This document shows positions 1-8,720 of a stretch of DNA of 64,000 nt, piece by piece (positions within the stretch are counted from its first letter, which is position 1; the number at the start of each line of letters is the position of its first letter). Below the pieces are notes generated by a model. The model saw only the letters and a list, made by a program, of their open reading frames with translations, was not told where the DNA came from and searched no databases. Origin of the DNA: Spectribacter acetivorans (GTDB lineage Bacteria > Pseudomonadota > Gammaproteobacteria > Nevskiales > Salinisphaeraceae). The DNA lies in the NCBI RefSeq assembly GCF_031846305.1, contig NZ_JAVRHY010000014.1, positions 13,044-77,043 of the forward strand, read 5' to 3'. The translations under genes were made by a program, and so were the position numbers.

Positions 1-446
1 ACTGGCAGGGCGCGGCGGATTCGCGCCCGGCGCTGCTGGCCGAGGCCCTTCACCGGGTGGCCGATATTTACGCCCGAACCTACGCGGCGCGCGCTGGCGC
101 CCGCTCGACGACGGCATCCGGCGGCGGATCGGGTGGCACCGGCGCGGTGGGGGCGTTCGATGCGGGTGACGACGGCGTCCTGGTCGCGATCAGCAATGTT
201 GCTGGCGCCAGCGACTACAACCGTGTGGCCGCCCATCTGGCCGACATCGGGGTGGTGGAATGGCTGTCGCCCGCGCTGGTACGCGAGGACATGGTGCTGT
301 TCCGCGTCAAGGTCACGGGTGGCAGCGGCGTACTGGACCGCAACATCGATCTGGCTGACTGGCTGCGTCGTGATAGTGACGCCACCCGCCAGGCCGAGGG
401 CCTGACCCGCGGCGGCGCGGCGCTGGGTTACCGGCTGAGCCGCTGA
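1..446 (+). CDS. DUF2066 family protein, C-terminal fragment
   Basis: This reading frame is open from the left edge of the window (frame 3), so only the C-terminal part of about 147 residues is present. The assignment to DUF2066 rests mainly on context: in gammaproteobacteria a DUF2066 gene commonly precedes an AI-2E permease gene and hda, exactly as here. The visible part has a Gly/Ser-rich linker (near 117-150) and then an alternating hydrophobic region ending in a Leu/Arg-rich tail. Its function is unknown in the family as far as I know. The stop lies 8 nt before the next start, so it is probably the first visible gene of an operon. Confidence 0.6.
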   Translation, partial: WQGAADSRPALLAEALHRVADIYARTYAARAGARSTTASGGGSGGTGAVGAFDAGDDGVLVAISNVAGASDYNRVAAHLADIGVVEWLSPALVREDMVLFRVKVTGGSGVLDRNIDLADWLRRDSDATRQAEGLTRGGAALGYRLSR

Positions 447-454
447 CGCCGGTC

Positions 455-1513
455 ATGATCGCGTCCCGCTACGCCCTCTGGCTGCTGCCGCTGCTGGCGG
501 TCATCCTGTTCATCTGGCTGCTCGGGCCAATTCTCACGCCGTTCGTGTTCGCCGCCGGGCTCGCCTATCTGGGCGACCCGCTGGTCGACCGGCTGCAGAC
601 CTACCGGCTGTCGCGCACGGCCTCGGTCCTGGTGGTGTTCGGCACCCTGACCATCGTGGGGCTGATGCTCGTGCTGCTGCTGTTTCCGGTGCTCGAACAT
701 CAGCTGCGCACCCTGATCGAGAACATGCCGCGCTACCTGCAGTGGCTGCAGGAACGCATCGAGCCACTGATGCAGACCTTCCTGCCGGAAAGCGAGGGCC
801 TGAGCATGGAGGCCCTGCGCAACCTGGTGGCCGAACACTGGGGCAAGGCCGGCGGCGTGGCCAACGTGATCTGGCAGCAGGCCTTCTCCTCGGGGACCGC
901 GCTGATCGCGCTGGTAGCCAATCTGGTGCTGGTGCCGGTGATCACCTTCTACCTACTGCGCGACTGGGACCACATGGTGGCCTGGATTCGCGATCTGCTG
1001 CCGCGCCGCATGCTCGGCACGGCCACGGAACTGGCCCGCGAGACCGACGAGGTGCTGGGCCAGTTCATCCGCGGCCAGCTGCTGGTGATGGCCTTCCTCG
1101 GGCTGACCTACGCGGTGGGCCTGTGGCTGGCGGGGCTGGACCTGGCGTTCCTCATCGGCATCGCCGCCGGGTTGGTCAGCTTCGTGCCCTACCTGGGGGT
1201 GATCGTGGGGCTGGCGGCGTCATCGGTGGCCATGCTGGTGCAGACCGGTGGCGACCTGCTGCCGCTGCTGTGGGTGGGCCTGGTGTTCGCCGTGGGGCAG
1301 ACGCTGGAAGGCGCGGTGCTGCAGCCGCTGCTGGTGGGCGACCGCATTGGCCTGCATCCGGTTACCGTGATTTTCGCGGTGCTGGCCGGGGGGCAGTTGT
1401 TCGGTTTTGTCGGCGTGCTGATTGCCCTGCCGGCGGCCGCCGCAATCGCGGTGCTGGTGCGTTACGCCGGGCGGGTCTGGCGCGAGAGCCGGTTGTATCA
1501 GGATGAAAGCTGA
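455..1513 (+). CDS. AI-2E family transporter (PerM-like)
   Basis: A 352-residue integral membrane protein. It begins with a pair of hydrophobic segments (first 35 residues, then around residue 65), followed by a soluble region of about 90 residues, then a cluster of membrane helices from about residue 150 to the end. This is the usual layout of the AI-2E/PerM exporter family, whose members include sodium/proton antiporters and putative signal exporters; the substrate here cannot be told. The gene overlaps hda by 11 nt and sits in the conserved DUF2066-perM-hda order, which supports the call. The ATG at 455 is the first start after the upstream stop. Confidence 0.85.
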   Translation: MIASRYALWLLPLLAVILFIWLLGPILTPFVFAAGLAYLGDPLVDRLQTYRLSRTASVLVVFGTLTIVGLMLVLLLFPVLEHQLRTLIENMPRYLQWLQERIEPLMQTFLPESEGLSMEALRNLVAEHWGKAGGVANVIWQQAFSSGTALIALVANLVLVPVITFYLLRDWDHMVAWIRDLLPRRMLGTATELARETDEVLGQFIRGQLLVMAFLGLTYAVGLWLAGLDLAFLIGIAAGLVSFVPYLGVIVGLAASSVAMLVQTGGDLLPLLWVGLVFAVGQTLEGAVLQPLLVGDRIGLHPVTVIFAVLAGGQLFGFVGVLIALPAAAAIAVLVRYAGRVWRESRLYQDES

Positions 1514-2213
1514 GCCCGCCACGCCTCTACTATCCGCCCAGTTGCCGCTGGGGGTGCAGTTGCCGGATACCGCCACCCTGGCCGGCTTCGCCCCCGGACC
1601 CAACGCCGCGGCGCTGGCCGCCGCCCGCCAGGCCGCGATCGGTCCGGACCAGCGCGGCTACTTCTGCGGTGGTCCCGGCAAGACCCATCTGCTGCAGGCA
1701 GCCTGCCGCGCCGCCGGTGAGGCCGGGCGCCGGGCCACTTTTCTGCCGCTGGCCGACTGGTGCGAGCAACCGCCGGCCATTCTCGACGGCCTGACCGGGC
1801 TGGACCTGGTGTGTCTGGACGAGGTGGATGCCGTGGCCGGCAACCGCGCCTGGGAAGAGGCGCTGGTCGGGGCACTGGACGGCTGGCGGGCCGCCGGGGC
1901 TAGCGTGCTGGCGGCCGGGCCGGCCGCACCGGCGCAGCTGACCGACCTGCTGGCGGACCTGCGTTCCCGTCTGGGCTGGGGCGCTGTCTATGCGTTGCAG
2001 GAACCCGCGGATGACGACAAGCGATGGGTGCTGGTGGCACGCGCGGCCAGCCGCGGCCTGACGCTGCCCGACGAGGTGGCTCGCTATCTGTTGACTCATA
2101 CCAGCCGGGATCTGCGTCGGCTGATGCCGCTGCTCGCGCGGCTGGACCGGGCCTCGCTGGCCGCCCAGCGGCGCCTGACCATTCCCTTCGTCAAGCAGGT
2201 CTGTCTGTCGTGA
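1503..2213 (+). CDS. hda: DnaA-homologous regulatory protein Hda
   Basis: Hda binds the DNA-loaded sliding clamp and promotes hydrolysis of ATP bound to DnaA, limiting re-initiation of replication. The 236-residue product has a short N-terminal stretch with a QLPLGVQLP segment that is a plausible clamp-binding motif, an AAA+ core, and the C-terminal helical end FVKQV typical of Hda. The start is ATG 1503 inside the end of the upstream gene; earlier in-frame starts would run deep into that gene. Odd point: the Walker A loop reads CGGPGKTH, two residues shorter than the usual GxxGxGK[ST]H of DnaA/Hda proteins. Walker B (LVCLDEVDAV) is intact. The stop overlaps the next GTG start. Confidence 0.85.
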   Translation: MKAEPATPLLSAQLPLGVQLPDTATLAGFAPGPNAAALAAARQAAIGPDQRGYFCGGPGKTHLLQAACRAAGEAGRRATFLPLADWCEQPPAILDGLTGLDLVCLDEVDAVAGNRAWEEALVGALDGWRAAGASVLAAGPAAPAQLTDLLADLRSRLGWGAVYALQEPADDDKRWVLVARAASRGLTLPDEVARYLLTHTSRDLRRLMPLLARLDRASLAAQRRLTIPFVKQVCLS

Positions 2214-3076
2214 AACGCAAGCAAGTGTTTCTCGCGGCACTGCTCGCCCTGGCCAGCGGCGCCGCCTCGGCCCGCGGCATGGTCTGGCAGGTCAGCGATG
2301 CCGACAACACGGTCTATCTGGCCGGCTCGGTGCATCTGCTACCGCCCTCGGCCTATCCGCTGCCCGAGGCGTTTCAGCGCGCCTACGAGAACGCGGCCAT
2401 CGTAGCTTTCGAGACGGATATCGGCGAGCTGCAGTCGTCGGCGGCCCAGACCCGGCTGTTCCAGGCGGCCCGCTATCCGGACGGGACCGGGCTGGACGAT
2501 CATCTGGACGACGCGCTGTATGCCCGGGTGGCCAATCTGCTGGGCGACATGGGCCAGTCGATCAGCGCCATGCGCAGCTTCCGTCCCTGGTTCATCGCGG
2601 GGATGATCGAGGTGCAGGCGTTCATGGCCGAAGACTTCCGCCAGGACCTGGGCCTGGATACCCATTTCCACGAGCGGGCGGTGGAGGATGACAAGGCAAT
2701 CCTGCCGCTGGAAACCCTGGACCGGCACCTGGCGGTGCTTACCGAGATGCCGGCGGACATGGCCCGGGATTACCTCGCGGCGACAGTGGAAAACGTCGCG
2801 GCGTTGAGCGATGCCCCGGCCGTGGTATTCGACTTCTGGCGCGAGGGCGACGCCGCCGGCCTGGCGGCTTATGTCGAGGAACAGATCGACGACACGCCGG
2901 CCCTTTACGAACGGCTACTGTTTTCCCGCAACGATGACTGGATGGCGCACATCGAGGCGCTGCTGGCCGGCAGCGACGACGCGATGGTGCTGGTCGGCAC
3001 GCTGCACCTGGTGGGCGAGCGCGGCCTGATCGAACAGCTGGAGGCCGCCGGGCACCGGCCCGAACGCGTCGAGTAG
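2210..3076 (+). CDS. TraB/GumN family protein
   Basis: A 288-residue protein with an N-terminal signal peptide (KRKQVFLAALLALASGAASA) and the two landmark motifs of the TraB/GumN family: GSVHLL near the mature N-terminus and GTLHLVGERGL near the C-terminus. The family is often described as a putative metalloprotease-like fold, with a biochemical role that is poorly defined; a periplasmic location is likely. Start GTG 2210 overlaps the hda stop (GTGA), which favours it over an earlier start within hda. The gene is probably the last of the perM-hda operon, because the next gene is convergent 4 nt away. Confidence 0.8.
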   Translation: MKRKQVFLAALLALASGAASARGMVWQVSDADNTVYLAGSVHLLPPSAYPLPEAFQRAYENAAIVAFETDIGELQSSAAQTRLFQAARYPDGTGLDDHLDDALYARVANLLGDMGQSISAMRSFRPWFIAGMIEVQAFMAEDFRQDLGLDTHFHERAVEDDKAILPLETLDRHLAVLTEMPADMARDYLAATVENVAALSDAPAVVFDFWREGDAAGLAAYVEEQIDDTPALYERLLFSRNDDWMAHIEALLAGSDDAMVLVGTLHLVGERGLIEQLEAAGHRPERVE

Positions 3077-3080
3077 CGGG

Positions 3081-3413
3081 TTAGGCCGCCGGCGGCTGCT
3101 CGCGTGCCTGCCAGCGCACGAAACACAGGCAGCCGGTGAACACGATCACCGTAGCCAGCAGCGCCGGAGCGGTAATCCAGCCGCTGGCGCCGCGGGCGGT
3201 GAACTCGGTCAGCAACACCGTGAGATACGCCAGCGACAGCAGGCTGGTCCAGCCGTAGGTGTAGCGGCGCCCGCGCCAGAGGCCGGGCAGGGCGGGCAGC
3301 AGCGGCAGGCAGGTCAGGGGTCCGTAGAACGGCCCCAGCCACAGCACCAGGCCGCCGATCAGCCCGGCCATGGCGACCAGCGTTGCCGTACGAGCGAGCC
3401 GACTCAGTTGCAT
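3081..3413 (-). CDS. DUF2069 family membrane protein
   Basis: A small membrane protein of 110 residues with three to four predicted transmembrane segments (around residues 9-27, 31-43, 58-70 and 82-100). The pattern and its position directly after wrbA match DUF2069, a small family of uncharacterised inner-membrane proteins usually found beside wrbA/arsC in gammaproteobacteria. The ATG at 3413 lies inside the 3' end of wrbA (10 nt overlap), so the two are likely co-translated. No function can be assigned. Confidence 0.75.
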   Translation of the reverse strand: MQLSRLARTATLVAMAGLIGGLVLWLGPFYGPLTCLPLLPALPGLWRGRRYTYGWTSLLSLAYLTVLLTEFTARGASGWITAPALLATVIVFTGCLCFVRWQAREQPPAA

Positions 3414-4003
3414 GGCTGGTTCAGCCGGCGGGCCGTGTCCGCCACCCGTTTGCCCAGCGCGCGGGCCAGGCGGCGTTCGTGGTCGGTCAGCGGCCGGGGC
3501 GATCCGCCGCTGACATGGCTGGCGCCGTACGGGGTGCCGCCGTTGGTGGTCTCGTTGAGCGCGCTTTCGCTGTAGGGCAGGCCCACCAGCAGCATGCCGT
3601 GGTGCAGTAGCGGCAGCATCATCGACAGCAACGTGGTTTCCTGCCCGCCGTGCAGGCTGGCCGTCGAGGTGAATACGCCGGCCGGCTTGCCGGCGAGGTC
3701 GCCGGACAGCCATGGCCCCGCAGTGGTGTCGAGAAAGTATTTCAGTGGGGCCGCCATGTTGCCGAAGCGGGTGGGCGAGCCCAGCAGAAGCCCGGCGCAT
3801 TCGGCCAGATCTGAATGCTCGGCGTAGGGCGGTCCACTGTCCGGCAGACTGTCGCTGACCGCCTCGCAGTCGGCGGATACCGGCGGCACCGTGCGCACAC
3901 GGGGCTGCATCTCCGCCACGCTGCTTACGCCGCGGGCGATTTCGTCGGCCAGGGCGGCGGTGGCGCCGTCCCGGCTGTAGTAGAGGATCAGGATGTCGGG
4001 CAT
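3404..4003 (-). CDS. wrbA: NAD(P)H:quinone oxidoreductase, WrbA type
   Basis: Flavodoxin-like quinone reductase of 199 residues. The FMN phosphate-binding segment is near the N-terminus (LILYYSRDGATAALA), and the SPTRFGNMAAP signature about residue 80 is diagnostic for WrbA. These enzymes reduce quinones by two electrons using FMN and NAD(P)H and are thought to protect against semiquinone-driven oxidative stress. The gene overlaps both neighbours: arsC upstream (16 nt) and the DUF2069 gene downstream (10 nt), so arsC-wrbA-DUF2069 is very probably one operon. Confidence 0.9.
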   Translation of the reverse strand: MPDILILYYSRDGATAALADEIARGVSSVAEMQPRVRTVPPVSADCEAVSDSLPDSGPPYAEHSDLAECAGLLLGSPTRFGNMAAPLKYFLDTTAGPWLSGDLAGKPAGVFTSTASLHGGQETTLLSMMLPLLHHGMLLVGLPYSESALNETTNGGTPYGASHVSGGSPRPLTDHERRLARALGKRVADTARRLNQPCN

Positions 4004-4350
4004 GACAGCAGGGTCCGGATCTGTTCGGGCGGCCGGCCGATCACCGCGCGGTCGTCGGTCTCGAGAATGGGCCGCTGCAGCAGCGACGGCTCCTCGAGCA
4101 GAGCCCGGATCGCGGTATCGGTATCGATTGCCGCGAGCTGGTCCAGCCCCAGGGCACGAAACGCCGGTTCGTTGTGGCGGAGTACCTCGGCAGCGGGCAC
4201 ATCCAGCCTGGCCAGCAGCCCGCGGAGCACGGATTCCGAAGGTGGATCGTCGAGATATCGAACCACGGTGAATGGCGTGCCGGTGTCCTCGAGCAGGCGC
4301 AGTGCGGTGCGGGATTTGGAGCAGCGGGGGTTGTGGTAGAGGCGGTACAC
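3988..4350 (-). CDS. arsC: ArsC family reductase (arsenate reductase, glutaredoxin-coupled)
   Basis: A thioredoxin-fold protein of 120 residues. It starts YRLYHNPRCSKSR, with the catalytic Cys in the NPRCSKSR motif of glutaredoxin-linked arsenate reductases; further on it has LLQRPILETD, matching the family RPI motif. The start is taken as GTG 4350, immediately before this motif; the open frame extends upstream into the repeat region but without conserved sequence. The family includes arsenate reductases and Spx/YffB-like proteins, so true arsenate activity is likely but not certain. First gene of an operon with wrbA and DUF2069. Confidence 0.85.
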   Translation of the reverse strand: MYRLYHNPRCSKSRTALRLLEDTGTPFTVVRYLDDPPSESVLRGLLARLDVPAAEVLRHNEPAFRALGLDQLAAIDTDTAIRALLEEPSLLQRPILETDDRAVIGRPPEQIRTLLSCPTS

Positions 4351-4469
4351 GGCGTGTTTGTATCGAGCTGGGCGGCTAAGGGTAACCGATCGGGATCGAG
4401 CCCCGGTTCGGGTCATGGCCGGCTGTGCCCGACGTATTCGACTGAAGAATTCCGCCCCGCTGACGCGGG

Positions 4470-4960
4470 CCGGGTGTCTTTCTTGTGCGACAAGAAAGTC
4501 ACCAAAGAAGCGCTTCCGGCGGGCGAGTCCTGCCTCGAACAGGGTTCGAGGCAGGATACCCTGTGCGTTTCGGTCGGCGAGGGGGTGTTTCGACGGCACC
4601 TCGGTGTGCCGGCGAAAACCGCGCGCCCGTCCTGGGCGTGCCCCTTCGGGCCGGGAATCTCGCCGCCCTGCAGTGCTCAGCTCGTCCCGACGGGAATGAA
4701 AAAGGTGCCACAGCCGGATGCGGTCGCCTCTTCCCTCCCGTTAGCGCTTGCCGCCCGATCGCCGGGGCATCGGGTAAACGGGCCACGGATGGCCCGTTTA
4801 GTGCCGTTCAGGACACGACGTCCTGTCGGCACGGCCCGATTCATGCCCCGGTGGTCGGGCGGGAATCCCTCGGTCAGCCTTCGCTGACCGAGGGGCAAGC
4901 GGTCCGGGTCGCCTTTCTTTTCGTCTGTTTTCTTTGGCGACGCAAAGAAAAGAGACTCGC
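4470..4960. repeat. hairpin-rich non-coding repeat mosaic
   Basis: This stretch between arsC and the transglycosylase gene has several open frames but none looks like a protein. It is packed with inverted repeats instead. The left end has CTTTCTTGT (4478-4486) pairing with ACAAGAAAG (4490-4498); the right end has TTTTCTTTG (4928-4936) pairing with CAAAGAAAA (4943-4951). Inside are a stem built on CCTGCCTCGAAC/GGTTCGAGGCAGG (about 4530-4556), TAAACGGGCC/GGCCCGTTTA around an ACGGAT loop (4775-4800), and a CCCTCGGTCAGC/GCTGACCGAGGG stem (about 4867-4894). T-rich hairpins at both ends resemble a long intergenic repeat that I recall from other gammaproteobacteria, but I cannot name the family with confidence. 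Confidence 0.7.
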
Positions 4961-5016
4961 CCTTCAGGGCGAAATTCTTGAAAATTCTCCCTCAATTGGA
5001 GCGATGCGCCAGCCCC

Positions 5017-5586
5017 TCAACGCCGATACCACCGCTTCGACAACGCCGTATGCACCCGCGCCGGATACCAGTACTGCCCGTAACTGCCGTTGTAGCGAGC
5101 CAGGGCCTCGGTGAGGTTGCCGTCCGCCATGTCGAGGTAATAACGCAGGATGGTGCAGCCGTAGCGCAGGTTGGTGTCGACGTCGAACAGGTTGTCGTCG
5201 GGACGGCCGATTTCGTCTACCCAGAAGGGCATGATCTGCATCAGGCCGCGGGCGCCCGCCGAGGAGATGGCGAAGCGCTGGAAGCGGCTTTCCACCTGGA
5301 TCAGGGCCAGCACCAGTTCGGGTTGCAGGTCGGCGCGGTGGGCCTCTCGGTGCACCGCGCGAAGCATCGGCAGACGCTTGTCGGCGTTCGGCAGGATCGG
5401 TGCCAGCCGGGTGGACATGTCCAGCAGCCACACCTCGGCGTCAAAGCGGTTGTCGAAGCTGTCGGCGCTGCTGACCGCCTCGATCAGGGCCTTCCGCAGC
5501 GCCGGGTCGACGACCTCGCCGTCCGGCTGGGCGGCGGCGGGCAGGGCGGCACCCAGCGCCAGCAAGAGCAGCAGTCGTCGGGTCAA
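5017..5586 (-). CDS. lytic transglycosylase domain protein (SLT family)
   Basis: A secreted protein of 189 residues with a signal peptide (TRRLLLLLALGAALPAAAQ) and an SLT goose-lysozyme-like domain from about residue 90. The catalytic Glu lies in LALIQVESRF, followed by the family motifs GARGLMQIMP and NLRYGC and a late ARYNGSYG motif. Such enzymes cleave the glycan strands of peptidoglycan with formation of 1,6-anhydro ends. The first codon overlaps the end of proS by 4 nt, so it is probably translated from the proS message. It is short, with little beyond the catalytic domain. Confidence 0.88.
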   Translation of the reverse strand: MTRRLLLLLALGAALPAAAQPDGEVVDPALRKALIEAVSSADSFDNRFDAEVWLLDMSTRLAPILPNADKRLPMLRAVHREAHRADLQPELVLALIQVESRFQRFAISSAGARGLMQIMPFWVDEIGRPDDNLFDVDTNLRYGCTILRYYLDMADGNLTEALARYNGSYGQYWYPARVHTALSKRWYRR

Positions 5587-7295
5587 GAGCGGGCGTGGCC
5601 GATAGCGTCGAGCACGGCGTCGATGTCGTGGGTGATCTCGGTAGCGTTATCGGCCGACCGGGCCTTGTATTCCAGCGCGCCGGCATCCAGGCCCCGTTCA
5701 CCGACCACGATGCGGTGCGGCACGCCGATCAGGTCGGCATCGGCGAACATCGGGCCAGGGCGCAGGCCACGATCGTCCAGGGCGACATTCACGCCGGCGT
5801 GGCGGCAGGCGTCGTAAAGCGCCTCGGCGGCCTCGCGCACCCGCTGCGACTTGTCCGCCTTGATCGGACAGATCAGCAGCGTGAACGGGGCAATGGCGTC
5901 GGGCCAGATGATGCCGTTGTCGTCGTGGCACTGCTCGATGGCACCGCCGACGATGCGGGAGACGCCGATGCCGTAGCAGCCCATCTCCGGCGTGATATCG
6001 CGGCCGTCCTCGTCGAGTACGGTGAGTTGCATCGACTCGCTGTACTTGCGGCCCAGCTGGAAGATATGACCCACCTCGATGCCGCGTACCAGGGTCAGCG
6101 TGCCCTGGCCGTCCGGCGACGGGTCGCCGGCCATGGCATTGCGCAGGTCGGCGAACTCGGGTTCGGGTAGATCCCGGCCCCAGTTGACGCCGTTGAAGTG
6201 CTTGCCGTCCTCGTTCGCCCCGGTGACGAAATCGGCCAGCGCGGCCACGCCGTGATCGGCGATGATCCGTACCTTTACGCCCACCGGGCCCAGTGACCCC
6301 GGGCCGGCACCGAAGTGACGGCGGATGACGGCTTCGTCGGCAAAGGTCAGCGGCGCGGCCACGGCGTCGAGCCGCTCGGCCTTGATCGGGTTGAGCTGAT
6401 GGTCGCCGCGCAGCAGCAGGAGTACCGGATCGCCGTCGGCGCCATCGACCACCACCGATTTCATGGTCCGATCGGCGGGGACGGACAGCGCCTGGCACAG
6501 ACCGTCGATGGTGTTGATGCCGGGTGTGTCCACCGTGGATCGCTCGGCCTGCGGTGCCGGCCGTTCGGCGCCGGGCGCCGGCAGGGCGGCGGCCTCCACG
6601 TTGGCGGCGAAGGGGCCGCTGTCGGAGACCGCCAGTTCATCCTCGCCGCTGCTGGCCAGGACGTGGAATTCCTCGCTCTTGGAGCCGCCGATATCACCCG
6701 GGTCGGCGGCCACCACCCGGTATTCCAGGCCCAGCCGATCGAAGATGCGGCAGTAGGCAGCGCGCATGTTGTCGTACTCGCGCTGGAGATCGTCCGCGTC
6801 CATGTGGAAGGAGTAGGCATCCTTCATCAGGAACTCGCGCGCCCGCATCACCCCGAAACGTGGACGGATTTCGTCGCGGAACTTGGTCTGGATCTGATAC
6901 AGGTTGACCGGCAGCTGGCGATAGCTGCGCACATCCCGCCGCACCAGGTCGGTGATGACTTCCTCGTGCGTCGGGCCGAAGCAGTACTCGCGCTCGTGGC
7001 GGTCGAACATGCGCAGCATCAGCGGGCCCATGGCATCCCAGCGGCCGGATTCCTGCCACAGTTCAGCCGGCTGTACCGCCGGCATCAGCAGTTCCAGCGC
7101 CCCGGCGGCGTCCATTTCCTCGCGCACGATGGCTTCCACCCGGCGCAGCACCCGCAGGCCCAGCGGCGTCCAGGTGTAGAGCCCGGCGGCCAGCCGGCGG
7201 ATCATGCCGGCGCGCAGCATCAGCTGATGGCTGACGATCTCGGCGTCCGCCGGGGTTTCCTTGGTGGTATGCAGCGAAAAACGGGACAGGCGCAT
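5583..7295 (-). CDS. proS: prolyl-tRNA synthetase
   Basis: Class II aminoacyl-tRNA synthetase that charges tRNA-Pro. The 570-residue length fits the bacterial type with an editing (INS) domain between motifs 2 and 3. The start MRLSRFSLHTTKETP at 7295 is the usual ProS N-terminus; upstream in-frame codons add no conserved sequence. Motif 2 is seen in LYQIQTKFRDEIRPRFGVMR and motif 3 in MGCYGIGVSR. The editing insert, about residues 225-400, includes DGLCQALSVPADRTMKSVV. The C-terminal anticodon domain ends at 5583. Expression is probably from a promoter in the 97-nt gap shared with the divergent hydrolase gene. Confidence 0.96.
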   Translation of the reverse strand: MRLSRFSLHTTKETPADAEIVSHQLMLRAGMIRRLAAGLYTWTPLGLRVLRRVEAIVREEMDAAGALELLMPAVQPAELWQESGRWDAMGPLMLRMFDRHEREYCFGPTHEEVITDLVRRDVRSYRQLPVNLYQIQTKFRDEIRPRFGVMRAREFLMKDAYSFHMDADDLQREYDNMRAAYCRIFDRLGLEYRVVAADPGDIGGSKSEEFHVLASSGEDELAVSDSGPFAANVEAAALPAPGAERPAPQAERSTVDTPGINTIDGLCQALSVPADRTMKSVVVDGADGDPVLLLLRGDHQLNPIKAERLDAVAAPLTFADEAVIRRHFGAGPGSLGPVGVKVRIIADHGVAALADFVTGANEDGKHFNGVNWGRDLPEPEFADLRNAMAGDPSPDGQGTLTLVRGIEVGHIFQLGRKYSESMQLTVLDEDGRDITPEMGCYGIGVSRIVGGAIEQCHDDNGIIWPDAIAPFTLLICPIKADKSQRVREAAEALYDACRHAGVNVALDDRGLRPGPMFADADLIGVPHRIVVGERGLDAGALEYKARSADNATEITHDIDAVLDAIGHARS

Positions 7296-7392
7296 GCGCG
7301 GCAATCGCTTGTGTGGGAGTGGATGCGTGGATTCTAACCGGGCCGGGCCCCGAGTGCTTGCAGGTCGTGGTCGATGCCGCCACCCTCGGGCA

Positions 7393-8280
7393 ATGAGCAT
7401 CGATCTGGACACTTGGCACGCCCGCGGACAGACCTATCGGCACGGGCGGCACCCGATTTTCTATCTGGATGAAGGCGGCGGCGAGCCGCTGCTGCTGATT
7501 CACGGCTTTCCCACGGCCTCCTGGGACTGGCACGCCCTGTGGCCGGCACTGACCGAGCATTACCGTTGCATCGCACCGGACATGCTGGGCTTCGGGTTTT
7601 CCGCCAAGCCCCGGCGCCATGAGTACCGGATTGCCGAGCAGGCCGACCTGCACGAGGGCCTGCTGGATTCACTCGGGGTCGGCCGCGTGCACGTGCTGGC
7701 GCATGACTACGGCGATACGGTGGCCCAGGAACTGCTGGCCAGGGATGTCGACCGTCGCGCGGCGGGGCAGGCGACCCGCATCGCCAGCGTGGGGCTGCTC
7801 AACGGCGGGCTTTTTCCCGAGACCCATCACCCGCGGGTGGTGCAGACGCTGCTGCTCGGCCGCGCCGGGTGGCTGATCGCCCGGCTGATGAGCGAGCGGG
7901 CATTCGCCCACAACATGCGGGCGATCTTCGGCGAGCAGACGCCGCCCTCACCAGCGACGCTGGCGGCCCTGTGGGCCCTGGTGCGCCACAACCACGGTAC
8001 CCGCATAGCCCATCGTCTGATCCGCTACATGCCGGAACGGCGCGAACACCGGGCCCGCTGGGTGGGCGCGTTGCAGTCGGCGGATGTGCCCATGCGGTTG
8101 ATCAACGGGTTGCAGGATCCGGTGTCGGGCCGCCACATGGTCACGCGCTACCGCGAGCTGATTGCCGCTGCCGACGTGGTGGCGCTGGACTGCGGCCATT
8201 ACCCGCAGATCGAGCAGCCCGAGGCGGTGCTGGAGGCTTATCTGGCTTTCCGGGCTGCCGCCGGGGACAGGCCGGCGTAG
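7393..8280 (+). CDS. alpha/beta hydrolase, MEST-like
   Basis: A 295-residue alpha/beta hydrolase. The oxyanion region is LLLIHGFPTASWDW, the nucleophile elbow is HDYGDTVAQELL, in which Asp replaces the usual Ser, the acid is expected in NGLQDPVSG, and the His is in DCGHYPQIEQP. An Asp nucleophile is seen in haloalkane dehalogenases and epoxide hydrolases; the HDYGD.VAQELL wording is closest to the MEST/PEG1 branch, whose substrate is unknown. The start is taken as ATG 7393 because the region upstream is the proS promoter. It is a lone gene, divergent from proS and convergent with the JAMM gene. Confidence 0.82.
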   Translation: MSIDLDTWHARGQTYRHGRHPIFYLDEGGGEPLLLIHGFPTASWDWHALWPALTEHYRCIAPDMLGFGFSAKPRRHEYRIAEQADLHEGLLDSLGVGRVHVLAHDYGDTVAQELLARDVDRRAAGQATRIASVGLLNGGLFPETHHPRVVQTLLLGRAGWLIARLMSERAFAHNMRAIFGEQTPPSPATLAALWALVRHNHGTRIAHRLIRYMPERREHRARWVGALQSADVPMRLINGLQDPVSGRHMVTRYRELIAAADVVALDCGHYPQIEQPEAVLEAYLAFRAAAGDRPA

Positions 8281-8303
8281 GGTCGGATTCATCCGACCGA
8301 CGG

Positions 8304-8720
8304 TCAGTCCATCACCTTGAGCACGACCTCGCGGACACCGCCGGCTTCGGCCCGCCAGCCGCGCATCTCCAGCACCCCCTTGATGTTGAGCGAGATGATC
8401 AGCAGCAGGGCGTCCGGGTAGCCCAGTTCATCCAGGTCGCGGGCGGACGGCTCGGGGGGCGTGGCCGGATGCGAGTGATAGACGGCCAGCAGCGATTCGC
8501 CGCGCTCCCGGATGTTTCGCATGGCGTCGATCTGCGCCTGGCTGTCCATCACGAAGCGCCGGCTCGGGTCGTCCGACACGTTGGGGACGGGGTTGACGCT
8601 GACCGGATGCCCGTCGACGCCACCGACCAGACCGCAGACCTCGGCATCGGGCACCTTCTGGGCCTCGAACAGGAGTTTCGTGGCCAGCGGGCGCGGCATC
8701 AGGAGTTCGTCCGAGGTCAT
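8304..8720 (-). CDS. JAB/MPN (JAMM) metalloprotease-like protein
   Basis: A 138-residue protein consisting of a single MPN+ domain. The zinc-binding JAMM motif is complete: an early Glu in PDAEVCGLVGG, then HSHP followed by SARDLDELGYPD (HxH-x7-S-x2-D). Bacterial stand-alone members cleave small ubiquitin-like sulfur carriers or related peptides; no such carrier gene is adjacent, so the substrate is open. ATG 8720 is preferred; an upstream TTG at 8753 would add 11 residues without conserved content. It is transcribed convergently with the preceding hydrolase. Confidence 0.8.
   Translation of the reverse strand: MTSDELLMPRPLATKLLFEAQKVPDAEVCGLVGGVDGHPVSVNPVPNVSDDPSRRFVMDSQAQIDAMRNIRERGESLLAVYHSHPATPPEPSARDLDELGYPDALLLIISLNIKGVLEMRGWRAEAGGVREVVLKVMD

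Noticed and set aside
4351..5016. Several open frames of 65-240 codons in the repeat mosaic
   Set aside because: Frames overlap on both strands, have no conserved motif, and simply read through hairpin arms; the DNA is better explained as a structured repeat.
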